Notes: generated by a model not told the origin, from the letters alone. A DNA stretch of 64,000 nt from Oscillibacter sp. PC13 (GCF_900115635.1 NZ_FOXE01000001.1:1-64000), one strand, 5' to 3'; positions 55,150 to 63,809 are shown, counted from the stretch's first letter. Numbers and translations are program-made.

Positions 55150-55905
55150 TTATCCAAACCGGCCGGTGATGTAGTCTTCCGTTCGTTTATCCGTGGGGTT
55201 GGAAAACAGCTGCTCGGTCTTGCCGAACTCCACCAGCTCGCCCAGCAGGAAAAACGCAGTATTGTCGGAGATGCGGGCAGCCTGCTGCATGTTATGGGTC
55301 ACCATGATCACAGTATACTTGCTTTTCAGCTCTGCCGCAAGATCTTCGATTTTCGATGTGGAAATGGGATCCAGCGCGCTGGTGGACTCGTCCATCAGCA
55401 GCACCTCCGGCTCCACTGCCAGGGCTCGCGCAATGCACAGCCGCTGTTGCTGGCCGCCGGAAAGGCCCAGGGCGCTCTTTTTCAGGCGGTCCTTCACCTC
55501 ATCCCAAATGGCTGCGGAGCGGAGAGAATTCTCCACAATCTCATCCAGCTTCAGTTTGGATCGAATGCCGTGGGTTCTCGGGCCATAGGCCACATTGTCA
55601 TAAATGCTCATGGGGAAGGGATTGGGCTTCTGAAACACCATGCCCACCTGCTTGCGCAGCCATGTGGGATCGATGGTGGAGTCGTAAATGTCCTGATCCC
55701 GATAAGCCACCCGCCCGGTAATGCGGACAGAGGGGATCAAGTCGTTCATGCGGTTTAGTGTCCGCAGAAATGTGGATTTGCCGCAGCCGGAGGGGCCGAT
55801 AAAGGCCGTGATCTCATGCTCCGGCAGATCGATATTGATGGAGTGGAGGGCATGGTTTTGTCCGTACCACAAATCCAGATCTTCAGCTTGTAAAATCGTT
55901 GCCAT
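55150..55905 (-). CDS. pstB: Phosphate ABC transporter, ATP-binding subunit
   Basis: 251 residues from the ATG at 55905. Walker [13 protein letters not shown], signature LSGGQQQRL, Walker [13 protein letters not shown], and the switch histidine in [13 protein letters not shown]. It powers phosphate import with PstA/PstC. It starts 14 nt after the pstA stop. Confidence 0.97.
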   Translation of the reverse strand: MATILQAEDLDLWYGQNHALHSINIDLPEHEITAFIGPSGCGKSTFLRTLNRMNDLIPSVRITGRVAYRDQDIYDSTIDPTWLRKQVGMVFQKPNPFPMSIYDNVAYGPRTHGIRSKLKLDEIVENSLRSAAIWDEVKDRLKKSALGLSGGQQQRLCIARALAVEPEVLLMDESTSALDPISTSKIEDLAAELKSKYTVIMVTHNMQQAARISDNTAFFLLGELVEFGKTEQLFSNPTDKRTEDYITGRFG

Positions 55906-55919
55906 CGTTACAGCTCCCA

Positions 55920-56768
55920 TTACTTTTTCAGTTTTCTTCCCACCACATTGGCGGAAAGATTGATCAGGAAGGTCAGCACCATCAGAATTGCCGCAATGGC
56001 AAAGGCCACGCCCGTTTCGCCCCGCTCGTTGGCGTAGACGTACAGGGCAACCGTCAGTGTTGCGGAGGAGGACTGAAGGGCGGTAAAGAAGTCATTCAAA
56101 ATCAGACCGAAGCCGGCGGTGAACAGCAGCGCCGCGCTCTCGCCCACAATACGCCCCACCGCCAGAATGCAACCGGTAACAATGCCATCCACTGCGTTGG
56201 GCAGAACCACCGTGCGAATCATGTGCCATTTACCGGCGCCCAGGCCCAAGGCCCCCTCCCGGTAGGATTGAGGAACCGTCTTCAAGCTCTCCTGCGTGGT
56301 ACGGACAATGGTCGGCAGAATCATAATCACCAGGGTCAATCCGCCCGCCAGAATGCCGGGCGCCAGCCCCATCTTCTGGACGAAAAACAGCATGCCCACC
56401 AGGCCGAAGATAATAGAGGGGATTCCCGTCAGCGTCTCTGTGGCAAATTCGATGATCTCTACCACCCGGTGGTTTTCCGCATATTCCGTCAAATAGATAG
56501 CAGCTCCCACGCCCAGCGGCAGAACAATGACCATGGCGACCAGGATGATATAGAGTGTATTGAGAATGTTCGGCAGGATGCCGATGGTATCCTTGATATA
56601 ACTGGTCTGTGTCGTCAGCAGCTGCCAGTTGATATTGCCCAGCCCCCGGTAGAAAATATATCCGATCAAAAACACCAGCAGCGCACAGGTAAGACCGGCA
56701 CACAGCCACAGCAGGGCCCGCAGGCCGCGATCATAGAGCCGGCGGCCTGGAGTGAGGTGTTGTTCCAT
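55920..56768 (-). CDS. pstA: Phosphate ABC transporter permease A
   Basis: 282 residues, about six membrane helices, with the EAA-type loop ([20 protein letters not shown]) that contacts PstB. It forms the phosphate channel with PstC. Three nt separate it from pstC. Confidence 0.95.
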   Translation of the reverse strand: MEQHLTPGRRLYDRGLRALLWLCAGLTCALLVFLIGYIFYRGLGNINWQLLTTQTSYIKDTIGILPNILNTLYIILVAMVIVLPLGVGAAIYLTEYAENHRVVEIIEFATETLTGIPSIIFGLVGMLFFVQKMGLAPGILAGGLTLVIMILPTIVRTTQESLKTVPQSYREGALGLGAGKWHMIRTVVLPNAVDGIVTGCILAVGRIVGESAALLFTAGFGLILNDFFTALQSSSATLTVALYVYANERGETGVAFAIAAILMVLTFLINLSANVVGRKLKK

Positions 56769-56771
56769 AGC

Positions 56772-57770
56772 TCAGTCCTCCTTTTTGTTTTTGACAAACA
56801 CATTCAGCAGCACATTGATCAGCATGATGAACAAGAATAGCACCAAACCGATGGAGTACAGCGCCTGACGCTGCAGGCTTCCATATGCCGCATACGACAT
56901 CTCTGACGCGATGGCGGTGGTCAGAAAGCGGACGGAAGTGAACAGGCCCGGCATGTTGGCCACGTTGCCCGCCACCATGATGATGGCCATGGCCTCGCCG
57001 ATGGCGCGTCCCACACCCAGAACAATGGCCGTCGCCACGCCGCTGCGGGCGGCAGGCAAAATCACACGGAAATCGGTCTCAATTTCCGTGGCGCCCAAGG
57101 CCAGGGACGCCTCCTCGTACTCCTGCGGTACCGCCCGGAGCGCCGTCTCGGAGACATTGATGATGGACGGCAGAATCATAATGGCCAGCACCACAATGGC
57201 CGCCAGCAGGCACGCGCCCGAGCTGAGGTCAAAGGTTTTTTGAATCAGGGGCACCAGCACAATCATACCCACCAGGCCGTACACCACAGAGGGAATGCCC
57301 GCCAGCAGCTCCACTGCCATGCGGATTGCCTTTGCGATTTTGGGCGGTGCGACCTTTGCCAGGAAAATAGCGGTCATCAATCCAATAGGCACGCCAATCA
57401 CCACCGCTCCCGCCGTACCGTAAACAGAGGTCATAATAAACGGCAGAATTCCATAAGAGGGCTCCACTGTAGTGGCGGTCGGGGCCCAGGTCTGTCCCAG
57501 CAGAAAATCCACCAGGCCGATCTTCCGGATAGCCGGCAGGCCGGAGACAATTAGATACAGGCTGATAAACAGAACAAAGCCCACTGCCACAATTCCGCAC
57601 AGTAAAAATAATATGTGCACGGCCAGTTCCAAAGCCTCTCTCCCCCCCTTTTTGCTCTTTGGCGCGGGGGAAGGTTTCCGCTCCGTCTTTCGGGATGCGG
57701 ATGCCCGTCCGTGCTTCGACTGAGTGCCGGCAGCAAAAAAGCCGCGGGTTAGTTTACGTTCCATTTCCAT
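56772..57770 (-). CDS. pstC: Phosphate ABC transporter permease C
   Basis: 332 residues. About 45 basic residues precede the first of six helices; the EAA loop is ETALRAVPQEYEEASLALGA. The charged N-terminal extension (KTERKPSPAPKSKKGGREA) is longer than usual. It starts 89 nt after pstS, with a hairpin in that gap. Confidence 0.95.
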   Translation of the reverse strand: MEMERKLTRGFFAAGTQSKHGRASASRKTERKPSPAPKSKKGGREALELAVHILFLLCGIVAVGFVLFISLYLIVSGLPAIRKIGLVDFLLGQTWAPTATTVEPSYGILPFIMTSVYGTAGAVVIGVPIGLMTAIFLAKVAPPKIAKAIRMAVELLAGIPSVVYGLVGMIVLVPLIQKTFDLSSGACLLAAIVVLAIMILPSIINVSETALRAVPQEYEEASLALGATEIETDFRVILPAARSGVATAIVLGVGRAIGEAMAIIMVAGNVANMPGLFTSVRFLTTAIASEMSYAAYGSLQRQALYSIGLVLFLFIMLINVLLNVFVKNKKED

Positions 57771-57796
57771 ATTGCAGTCAAACTCCTTCTGTTTGC

Positions 57797-57836
57797 GGGA
57801 ACAGCCTCCACCCGATGGTGGGGTGGAGGCTATCCC
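57797..57836 (-). promoter_or_regulatory. Intercistronic hairpin between pstS and pstC
   Basis: GGGAACAGCCTCCACCC pairs with GGGTGGAGGCTATCCC (one mismatch) across a 7-nt loop. Such structures commonly stabilise or attenuate the upstream pstS message so that the binding protein exceeds the permease. Confidence 0.55.
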
Positions 57837-57859
57837 GGAGAGGGTTAGAAATCCGCGGC

Positions 57860-58744
57860 TTATTTCGCAACGGGCACAGCGCCGGCAGCCTTGATCAGGT
57901 CGTTGGCAGCGGTGGAGGTGGCGAAGTCGAAGAATGCCTGGGCCTGCTCACTGAGCGCCGCGCCGTCCTTGGTCACCAGGACAAAGGGACGCTGAATGGC
58001 ATAGCTGCCGTCCAGAACGGTGTCTTCGGTGCAGGCCACGCCGCCCACCGTCAGGGCCTTGATGCCATCCTGGCCCTCAACAGAGGACAGGGAAGCATAG
58101 CCGATGGCATTGGCGTTGCCCTTGACGGCCTCGATGACTGCGCCGGTGGAAGTCAGTTCCTGTGCCAGCACGCAGGCGTCCTTGGTACCGGTGATGGACT
58201 CAAAACCGTCCCGGGTGCCGGAACCGGCCTCACGGCCAACGCAGGAGATGGCACTGGCATCGCCGCCAACCTCGCTCCAATCGGTCACCGCACCGGTGAA
58301 AATCTGTGCAATCTGCTCCACAGTCAGGTCGGCTACCTTGCTGTCGGCGTTGACAATCACGGCAATGCCGTCCAGGGCCACAGTCGTTCCCACCAGGCCG
58401 CCGGCTACTTCCTCGTCCTTCAGTGCACGGGAGGACAGGCCGATATCGCAGGTGCCGTTCTTGGCGGCCTCAATGCCCGTACCAGATCCGGTTGCGTCAT
58501 AGGTAACGGTCACACTGCTGTTGTCCGTCATAAACTGCTCGGACAGGACGCCGATCACTTTTTCCATAGAGGTGGAACCGTTTGTGGAAACACTGCCGCT
58601 CAGTGTAGTTTCCACAGGCTCCTGCGTCTGGGTGTTGTTGGAATTGTCGGCGTTGGCATCGCCGGCGGCATTGTTGCTGCCGCAGCCGGCCAGCATTGCC
58701 ATGACCATGGTCAGGGCAAGCAGAGTCGCAAATATTTTTTTCAT
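57860..58744 (-). CDS. pstS: Phosphate-binding lipoprotein PstS
   Basis: 294 residues. A signal peptide ends in lipobox LAGC (C21). Phosphate-binding signatures: NGSTSMEKV, TYDATGSGTGIEA and GREAGSGTRDGFES. It delivers phosphate to PstCA. It is the first gene of the pst-pho cluster. TTTACA repeats upstream suggest PhoB control. A copy of the dispersed repeat lies directly upstream. Confidence 0.96.
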   Translation of the reverse strand: MKKIFATLLALTMVMAMLAGCGSNNAAGDANADNSNNTQTQEPVETTLSGSVSTNGSTSMEKVIGVLSEQFMTDNSSVTVTYDATGSGTGIEAAKNGTCDIGLSSRALKDEEVAGGLVGTTVALDGIAVIVNADSKVADLTVEQIAQIFTGAVTDWSEVGGDASAISCVGREAGSGTRDGFESITGTKDACVLAQELTSTGAVIEAVKGNANAIGYASLSSVEGQDGIKALTVGGVACTEDTVLDGSYAIQRPFVLVTKDGAALSEQAQAFFDFATSTAANDLIKAAGAVPVAK

Positions 58745-58793
58745 CTTTCAAAAGTCCTTTCATTCATATGTCTGTTGCTTTGTGCATGGTCCT

Positions 58794-58869
58794 AGTATAA
58801 ACAGTCCAACGTAAAATCCGTCACCACCGGAATGTAAAGTCTGTGTAAAACCGTATATTTTTTTGTAAA
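58794..58869 (-). promoter_or_regulatory. pstS promoter with TTTACA-type Pho box
   Basis: On the minus strand TATACT (58799-58794) is the -10. TTTACA-like units are at 58869-58864, 58849-58844 and 58838-58833 (the last two spaced exactly 11 nt), with TTTACG at 58815-58810, 10 nt upstream of the -10. PhoB/PhoP proteins bind tandem 11-bp direct repeats of this kind near -35. The farthest unit lies inside repeat copy C. Confidence 0.55.
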
Positions 58870-59046
58870 GCCCTGTGTAGATGCCGCCGAAAAAGCATAG
58901 ATGGCAAGAAGCTTTCCCGCTGCCGGTGCGCGCGCATCCAGCTCGGCGGCAAGTTTGGACGCTGCCATTCGGCGGCCGCGCGAAGTCACGCTCCAGCTTG
59001 GAGCAGCGCAAAATATCCCCCAGGAGCAGGCTCCCATAAAAAGCGG
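58859..59046. repeat. Dispersed repeat family, copy C
   Basis: Box 1 (TTGTAAAG...GTAGATGCCGCCG, about 58863-58889) and box 2 (GAGCAGCGCAAAATATCCCC then CAGGAGC...CCATAAAAA, 59001-59043) match copies A and B in order and orientation, with a variable GC-rich middle. A 19-bp hairpin follows. Confidence 0.55.
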
Positions 59047-59069
59047 CAAGGCAGGTCCACTGCAAAAGC

Positions 59070-59111
59070 CCAAATAAAAGAACCAGTCTTCCGACTGGTT
59101 CTTTTATTTGG
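59070..59111. terminator. Perfect 19-bp hairpin beside repeat copy C
   Basis: 59070-59088 pairs exactly with 59093-59111 across TTCC; TTTTATTT on the strand end. A hairpin in the same place follows copy A (63750-63787), so it may be part of the repeat rather than a gene terminator. Confidence 0.6.
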
Positions 59112-59212
59112 AGCGGAGCTCCGAATTGGAATTAGGCGCGGGCTCTAAAATACCCTATGATGCAATCTCCATTTATTTTCAGTGACTCCCTCAAAAGCTG
59201 TAAGAGAGCGGA

Positions 59213-59240
59213 AAAACGTCCGGTTTCCCGGACGTTCTCT
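59213..59240 (-). terminator. Terminator of the 59244-59582 gene
   Basis: AACGTCCGG / CCGGACGTT with a 4-nt loop and TTTTT on the minus strand. Confidence 0.75.
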
Positions 59241-59243
59241 TGC

Positions 59244-59582
59244 TTATTCCGCCAACTCGGGCGTTCTTTTAAAATGCCACACAGCCATAAAGACAGCTGG
59301 CAGAATCAGAAACACATGGAACGGCGGGAACAATACAGCAGCCATTCCATATGAGATTATCCCATATAAGCTGGCTCTGCTTTGCTGATTCAATATTCCG
59401 ACAACGGTGCATGCCACCGCAAGCACTGTGCAAAGAAGGTGCGGAACTATCACAAAAACCGATATTCCGGGCCATACTATGCCGCCGCTCCCCGCTATGT
59501 AATACGCAATCCACAATAAATACGTACCGCCTATTGTAGCCGATAACCACGGCAGCCTGCTTTTCTCTTTTTCACACATCAT
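59244..59582 (-). CDS. Small membrane protein
   Basis: 112 residues from the ATG at 59582 (GGCGGGG about 6 nt upstream). Three to four hydrophobic segments (about 12-30, 38-62, 70-102) and short charged ends. No domain is recognised. It is a standalone gene with its own terminator in an AT-richer accessory region. Confidence 0.6.
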   Translation of the reverse strand: MMCEKEKSRLPWLSATIGGTYLLWIAYYIAGSGGIVWPGISVFVIVPHLLCTVLAVACTVVGILNQQSRASLYGIISYGMAAVLFPPFHVFLILPAVFMAVWHFKRTPELAE

Positions 59583-59744
59583 TGCATTCCCCGCCTTACA
59601 CACTAATTTTAGGGTTTATTAACAATATACGGCATTCTCCAGCAGCTTTCAAGACACGTACAGCAATTACCAGAACTTACATAAAATGAAGGTGCTTCCA
59701 TTTCCGGCCGCTTTCCTTGAATTGTGTTTTTAATTGGTGACATA

Positions 59745-60259
59745 ATGGTTTATATCGAAGCGCACGGGAGAAAAAACGCTGCGGAAACAATATACTTCGC
59801 AGGTGGATGTCTGTGGGGCGTTCAAGAATTTATAAAAACTTTAAGCGGAGTTGTGCCAACAGAAGCTGGGCGTGCGAATGGAACATCAAGCACTTTAGGC
59901 GGCGAATACGATGTGTAAAAGCTGTATTTGACCCCAGGAAAGTCTCTGTGGATCAGCTAATGCAATATTTCTTGGAAATAATTGACCCATACAGTTTAAA
60001 CAAGCAAGGAATGGACGTTGGTAAAAAATATCGGACTGGTGTATACAGCGAAAACCAGCTGCATTTGGAAGAGGCAAAAAACTATATTTCAAATAGAGAG
60101 GATTGCTCAAAAATTGTAGTAGAAGTACTTCCTCTTAGAAATTATGTAAAGAGCACCGATGAACATCAAGATAGACTTGAACGTTTTCCCGAGGATTATC
60201 GGTATTGTCACATTCCAAAAAGTATGATGTATAAGTACAAAGAAAGCCTTCGGGACTGA
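59745..60259 (+). pseudogene. msrA: Peptide-methionine (S)-S-oxide reductase, frameshifted by deletion
   Basis: The first part encodes IYFAGGCLWGVQEFIKTLSG with the catalytic Cys (C22), then runs into a stop after GGEYDV (59918). The second part in another frame continues as CVKAVFDPRKVSVDQLMQYF then DPYSLNKQGMDVGKKYRTG and a normal MsrA C terminus to 60259. Family members read GGEYDGYAECVK here; the observed bases fit loss of about 13 nt that removes D-G-Y-A-E, including the catalytic Glu, and shifts the frame. Start taken at ATG 59745. MsrA repairs oxidised methionine; this copy should be inactive. Confidence 0.8.
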
Positions 60260-60280
60260 TAGTCCCGAAGGCTTTCTCTA
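60241..60280. terminator. Terminator overlapping the msrA stop codon
   Basis: AGAAAGCCTTCGGGACT (60241-60257) pairs exactly with 60261-60277 across GAT; the TGA stop lies at the loop. Confidence 0.75.
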
Positions 60281-60382
60281 TTTGTCCGCATTTACAGCCA
60301 ATACACAGCAAATCACCGCCCATTTGCATCCACGGCAGGCTTTCGTTCCGGGCAGTCTTGTATCTGACTATCGCAATATTAC

Positions 60383-60817
60383 TTACAAGTAATTTTTTAA
60401 ACTCTCGCCCAGCTGTTCCTCAATGGCAATTAGCTGCTTGCAAATATTCTTTGACTTCTCGTCTGCTGCCGGATACTGGTTCAGATATTTGTTAAGAGAT
60501 TTTACACCCATATTACAGCCGTCAGTCATCAGATCTGCAATGGTAGCGTCACTTTCATCCACGCCCATCTTCCAGTTGGTTTTCAGCCAAGACATGCCCT
60601 TTGCCATGGGATTTGGGTCTTTGTCATCACTGCCATGCTGTTCCAGCAGCGAATGGATTTCATTGCCCAGCTTTGTATGGTGCTGCTTACTCTCGGTTAG
60701 AAGCTCGTTTAACTTTGAATCCTGTGTCTTGTCAAGCACCTCATCGATGGCAGATACCGCCATCTTTGATCCAGCGTCACATTCCTGCAGTAATTTCACC
60801 GTATCTGCATTGGTCAT
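60383..60817 (-). CDS. Ferritin-like four-helix protein (DUF2383 type)
   Basis: 144 residues from the ATG at 60817 (GGAGG 7 nt upstream). All-helical pattern with DAGSKMAVSAIDEVLDKTQD, ESKQHHTKLGNEIHSLLEQH and a C-terminal helix; Glu/His spacing suggests a ferritin-like bundle. Family function is not established; stress or metal roles are proposed for relatives. Single gene. Confidence 0.65.
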   Translation of the reverse strand: MTNADTVKLLQECDAGSKMAVSAIDEVLDKTQDSKLNELLTESKQHHTKLGNEIHSLLEQHGSDDKDPNPMAKGMSWLKTNWKMGVDESDATIADLMTDGCNMGVKSLNKYLNQYPAADEKSKNICKQLIAIEEQLGESLKNYL

Positions 60818-60956
60818 AGCACAACCTCCACAATATATTTTGTAATAGTATGTGAAAAACGCTTGGCAAAATACGGTGCAAGGCCATATTTGCTGCACCT
60901 CATCCGCGCTTTCGAACAGTAAAGTGAAAAGCTGTTCCACGCCATGCGGTTCTAAA

Positions 60957-60994
60957 ACAAAAAAGCACACCGAATGGTGTGTCTTTTCATCTGG
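60957..60994 (-). terminator. Terminator downstream of the DUF4062 gene
   Basis: AAAAGCACACC / GGTGTGTCTTTT with a GAAT loop; T-run on the minus strand. It lies about 15 nt past the DUF4062 frame's stop. Confidence 0.6.
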
Positions 60995-61008
60995 ACTTTC
61001 AGGTCATT

Positions 61009-62145
61009 TTAAATTCCGTCTTTCGCGTCTCCTGTCCCAACCCGCAGCAAAGCCCGGCGGAGCGGGTTTGTCGCGAAGGCAAAGAAAGTCCCTGCCCGAC
61101 TAAGAAGCCTCGCCGCAGGCGGGGATTCGTTTGAAACGAGGAATTTCCGAGCTGCCTTGTCCAAACAGTATAGATGCCAGCCGGAACCGGGACCCCACAC
61201 AGTGGGGCGGTGCTTTTGCGCTGTACGAGCGTTTTGCCTAGGCAAAGCCTCGGTGCAGGGCGAATTCATTTCGCCCGAGCATGTTAAAATCCCTAGGTAT
61301 CCATAAAAATGACCACACCTGTTTTTATCTCTCCAGATAATCCCACCATTACTATTGATATTTAGTTTTGAATGGTGAAGTGAGTATTGACCGGGAATGA
61401 GTTGGCTTGGAAAAAACGGTATATCGGGGATTAGGCCAATACTTGTCGTTTTTCCCTCACTGGTCAACGCCTTAATTTCATAGTTTTCTCCTGAAGAGAT
61501 TGCTATTTTGAAATTGGAGTCATCTTCTAAGAACAATGGTTGCTCTGTGTGCTGCATCCTTACGGATACAAAAGTCCCAGGCGGTTCGAATTGGTATACA
61601 TCAGGAGATTGGAGAGTGTTAGACTCTGTTCTATGCGTGGTTGCCCACGAAGCACGTATCCACCCTTCTCTCGGGATGTCAGTTTTCGCTCTGTTGATAG
61701 ATGTAGCAATTTTAGTCTTTAAGTCATCAACCGATGAATACATTTTTGCCATAGTGTTCTTCAGGGCCCTATTTCTAAACTCTCTAAGCTTCTGCCTTCC
61801 GGCATCTGTTCCTTCACATTTTGAAACTGGCAGTAAGTCTATGTTATTATGGCAAAAAACTAATATTGGGATGGAATGTTCTTGAGCACAGATAAACTCT
61901 TTTTCTGTAAAGCCAATGCCATCTGAATCTAAACTTCCGTACCGCCCTGCCAAAATCAGAATGTAGTAGTCGCAGTCAATGAGGGATTTTTCAATGTATT
62001 CCATTATGCCAAGACCAGAAGCAGGAAATTGTTCCATTCCAACTGAAATACAACCGTTATCTAAAAGAATATTAATTGCAGCCAAACGCTCTTCTTTTAA
62101 ATCGTCATAAGTCGAACTGACAAATACTTGATACTTCTTTTCCAT
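61009..62145 (-). CDS. DUF4062-domain protein with repeat-derived C terminus
   Basis: 378 residues from the ATG at 62145 (GGGAG about 9 nt upstream). Residues 1-165 are a DUF4062 domain: KYQVFVSSTYDDLKEERLAA, then GIMEYIEKSLIDCDYYILIL and AGRYGS; this TIR/nucleotide-binding-like fold is often the N terminus of STAND or phage-defence proteins. Residues 170-280 are a beta-rich domain. From about residue 280 the frame runs into dispersed repeat copy B (61149-61311), so the last 95 residues (starting near GYLGILTCSG) are probably not native. Likely a truncated gene. Codon use is AT-rich. Confidence 0.65.
   Translation of the reverse strand: MEKKYQVFVSSTYDDLKEERLAAINILLDNGCISVGMEQFPASGLGIMEYIEKSLIDCDYYILILAGRYGSLDSDGIGFTEKEFICAQEHSIPILVFCHNNIDLLPVSKCEGTDAGRQKLREFRNRALKNTMAKMYSSVDDLKTKIATSINRAKTDIPREGWIRASWATTHRTESNTLQSPDVYQFEPPGTFVSVRMQHTEQPLFLEDDSNFKIAISSGENYEIKALTSEGKTTSIGLIPDIPFFPSQLIPGQYSLHHSKLNINSNGGIIWRDKNRCGHFYGYLGILTCSGEMNSPCTEALPRQNARTAQKHRPTVWGPGSGWHLYCLDKAARKFLVSNESPPAARLLSRAGTFFAFATNPLRRALLRVGTGDAKDGI
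61149..61311. repeat. Dispersed repeat family, copy B
   Basis: Box 1 TTGTCCAAACAGTATAGATG (61157-61176) and box 2 CCCGAGCATGTTAAAATCCC then TAGGTATCCATAAAAATG (61274-61311) align with copies A and C. The DUF4062 gene continues straight out of box 2, so the copy apparently replaced that gene's 3' end. Confidence 0.6.
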
Positions 62146-62216
62146 ATGGAAAGCTCCCATCACACCTATGAACGGATCATTTCTGTTTTGAATTCTGTAG
62201 AATTTATTATATCAAA

Positions 62217-63454
62217 TGTCCCGCAATATAACAAGAATACAGGAACTTCAGTTAAAATAACCGTATTACACACAGAGGTTCGGTTATGCCTATACAATAC
62301 CCAAAAATATTTATACAAACAGTCATCCAGCGTTACGAAAAAGGCGAAGAAATCAAATGCCTAAGTCAAGAACTACACATCTCGCAAAGCACTATCTACC
62401 ACTGGCGCAAACTATACTGCTCGCTCCAAACTCCACAACGCACATATACGCCAAAAGAATTCGATGCGATTTCCCGGCGGCTGCAAAAGCCGGAACATAT
62501 ACTTGAAATTATCCGCCTTTCAGGATACCTGACGGAAATTCCTTTGCTGGAAAAGCTTACGACCTTGGAAAGCATCTATCATCAACTGGATAATCAGTAC
62601 AGTGTCTATGAGCTATGCGAGGCTCTGGATGTTGCCCGCGGCATCTTTTACAACCATATCTTCCGGCGTGTGGATCGAAGCAGCCGTAAAGCGGAACAGG
62701 CGCAGCTCATGCTGAAGGTGCAGCAGATTTTCGATAATAACGGGCAACGGTTTGGCTCTGAGAAAATTCGCGCCATCTTAGCCGGAAGCGGCATCCGTGT
62801 CAGCGCAAAACGTATCTCGGCCATTATGAAGGAACTGGACCTGCACAGCATCCGTCCAGACGCAAAGAAGCAATTGAAGAAGCGGCAGCAGTATGTAAAG
62901 CAGAACTTATTGGAACGGCAATTTTCCGCAGAGCACCCGAATCAGATCTGGGTCAGTGACATTACATATTTCAAGGTCAATCCTTATTGGGTTTATCTCT
63001 GCACTATTCTTGACCTTTACTCCCGCAAAATTGTAGGCTACCGCGTTTCCCGCAATGCCAGCACCAATCTGGTCACAACTACTTTTCAGAACGCCTATCA
63101 GGAGCGCGGCAGGCCGAAAAGCCTGACCTTTCACAGTGACCGCGGAAAGCAATATACTTCCGCCGCTCTTACACAGCTGCTTCAAAAGCATGGCATGAAG
63201 CAGTCCTTTTCAGCTACGGCCCGGCCACATGATAACGCGATTGCCGAGGCATTCTTCGCCTCATTCAAAAACGAAGAGGCGTATCGCCAGGAATACACCT
63301 CAGAACAGAACTTCCGTATAAGTGTGGAGCAATATATTCAGTTTTACAACGAAGTCAGGCCGCACCAAACGCTGAAATATCAGACACCGCAGGCTTTTGA
63401 AGATGCCTATCAAGCCGTTTTATAGAAAAGCTGTTTTCAAATAGCGGCTGTTCA
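62217..63454 (+). mobile_element. IS3-family insertion sequence (ends tentative)
   Basis: The transposase fills 62286-63425. Possible termini are TG at 62217 and CA at 63453-63454: the left TGTCCCGCAA-TAT and the complement of the right end TGAACAGCCGCTAT share a partial inverted repeat. No matching target duplication is seen, so the ends are provisional. Confidence 0.5.
62286..63425 (+). CDS. IS3-family transposase, single reading frame
   Basis: 379 residues. N-terminal helix-turn-helix (QSTIYHWRKLYCSL) as in OrfA, then an HTH_21-like region (FGSEKIRAILAGSGIRVSAK) and the rve catalytic core with the DDE triad D225 (WVSDITY), D285 (FHSDRG) and E321 (DNAIAEAFFASFKNE), ending QFYNEVRPHQTLKYQTP. 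Most IS3 members need a programmed -1 frameshift between OrfA and OrfB; here both parts are in one intact frame. GAGG lies about 6 nt upstream of the ATG. It appears functional. Confidence 0.9.
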   Translation: MPIQYPKIFIQTVIQRYEKGEEIKCLSQELHISQSTIYHWRKLYCSLQTPQRTYTPKEFDAISRRLQKPEHILEIIRLSGYLTEIPLLEKLTTLESIYHQLDNQYSVYELCEALDVARGIFYNHIFRRVDRSSRKAEQAQLMLKVQQIFDNNGQRFGSEKIRAILAGSGIRVSAKRISAIMKELDLHSIRPDAKKQLKKRQQYVKQNLLERQFSAEHPNQIWVSDITYFKVNPYWVYLCTILDLYSRKIVGYRVSRNASTNLVTTTFQNAYQERGRPKSLTFHSDRGKQYTSAALTQLLQKHGMKQSFSATARPHDNAIAEAFFASFKNEEAYRQEYTSEQNFRISVEQYIQFYNEVRPHQTLKYQTPQAFEDAYQAVL

Positions 63455-63596
63455 TAAAAATAATCGTTCGGCGTTTTTGAAGTTTCGATGAAACGCTCCG
63501 TAAAAAGGAAAATCGGAAAGCCCTGATCCCACAAGGCTTTCCGAAAAAAAGAAGTCCGTTTTTCAACAAAAATGTTTGAAAAACGGACTTCATTCA
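63426..63596. other. Region after the IS3 transposase with two hairpins
   Basis: GGAAAGCC / GGCTTTCC (about 63508-63542) and a perfect 16-bp stem GAAGTCCGTTTTTCAA (63551-63566 with 63576-63591, 9-nt loop). Both look like terminators. No gene. Confidence 0.6.
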
Positions 63597-63787
63597 CTTG
63601 TCTTGTCTGAACACTTTAGATGCCGCTGCCAGACCCTCAAACGGCCCTTCTGGGCCGCGCCGCGAGTGCGGCGTAAATTCGGAGTGCAGTGGAGAATTGC
63701 GCAGGGGCAGCTTTGCCGACCCCGAGCATTTTAAAATTCCCAGGAATCCAAAAAGAAACACCAGCCAAATGGCTGGTGTTTCTTTTT
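63597..63787. repeat. Dispersed repeat family, copy A
   Basis: Box 1 TTGTCTGAACACTTTAGATG (63603-63622) and box 2 CCCGAGCATTTTAAAATTCC then CAGGAATCCAAAAAG (63721-63755), with GC-rich middle, then a 17-bp hairpin (63750-63766 with 63771-63787, loop AAAT). Same order as in copies B and C. Confidence 0.6.
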
Positions 63788-63809
63788 GGAGGTGACACCC
63801 GGATTTGAA
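63787..63809 (-). other. tRNA 3'-end-like fragment (possible attachment-site remnant)
   Basis: On the minus strand TTCAAATCCGGGTGTCACCT then CCA resembles a tRNA T-loop, T-stem 3' arm, acceptor and CCA, followed by a hairpin. No matching 5' T-stem or rest of a tRNA is upstream, so it is not a complete tRNA. A weaker similar tail follows repeat copy C (59107-59130). Confidence 0.4.

Larger units (their letters stand above)
58745..59243. other. pstS upstream region, with Pho box and dispersed repeat copy
   Basis: About 500 nt without a gene. From left: pstS -10 and TTTACA repeats (58794-58869), dispersed repeat copy C (58859-59046), a perfect 19-bp hairpin (59070-59111), a tRNA-end-like tail (59107-59140), and the terminator of the next gene (59213-59240). 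Confidence 0.6.

Noticed and set aside
59724..60259. Programmed frameshift in msrA
   Set aside because: There is no slippery heptamer, and joining the frames still lacks five conserved residues including the catalytic Glu, so it is a deletion.
62217..63454. Firm IS3 ends with target duplication
   Set aside because: The inverted-repeat match is partial and the flanking bases differ, so the ends are given only as tentative.
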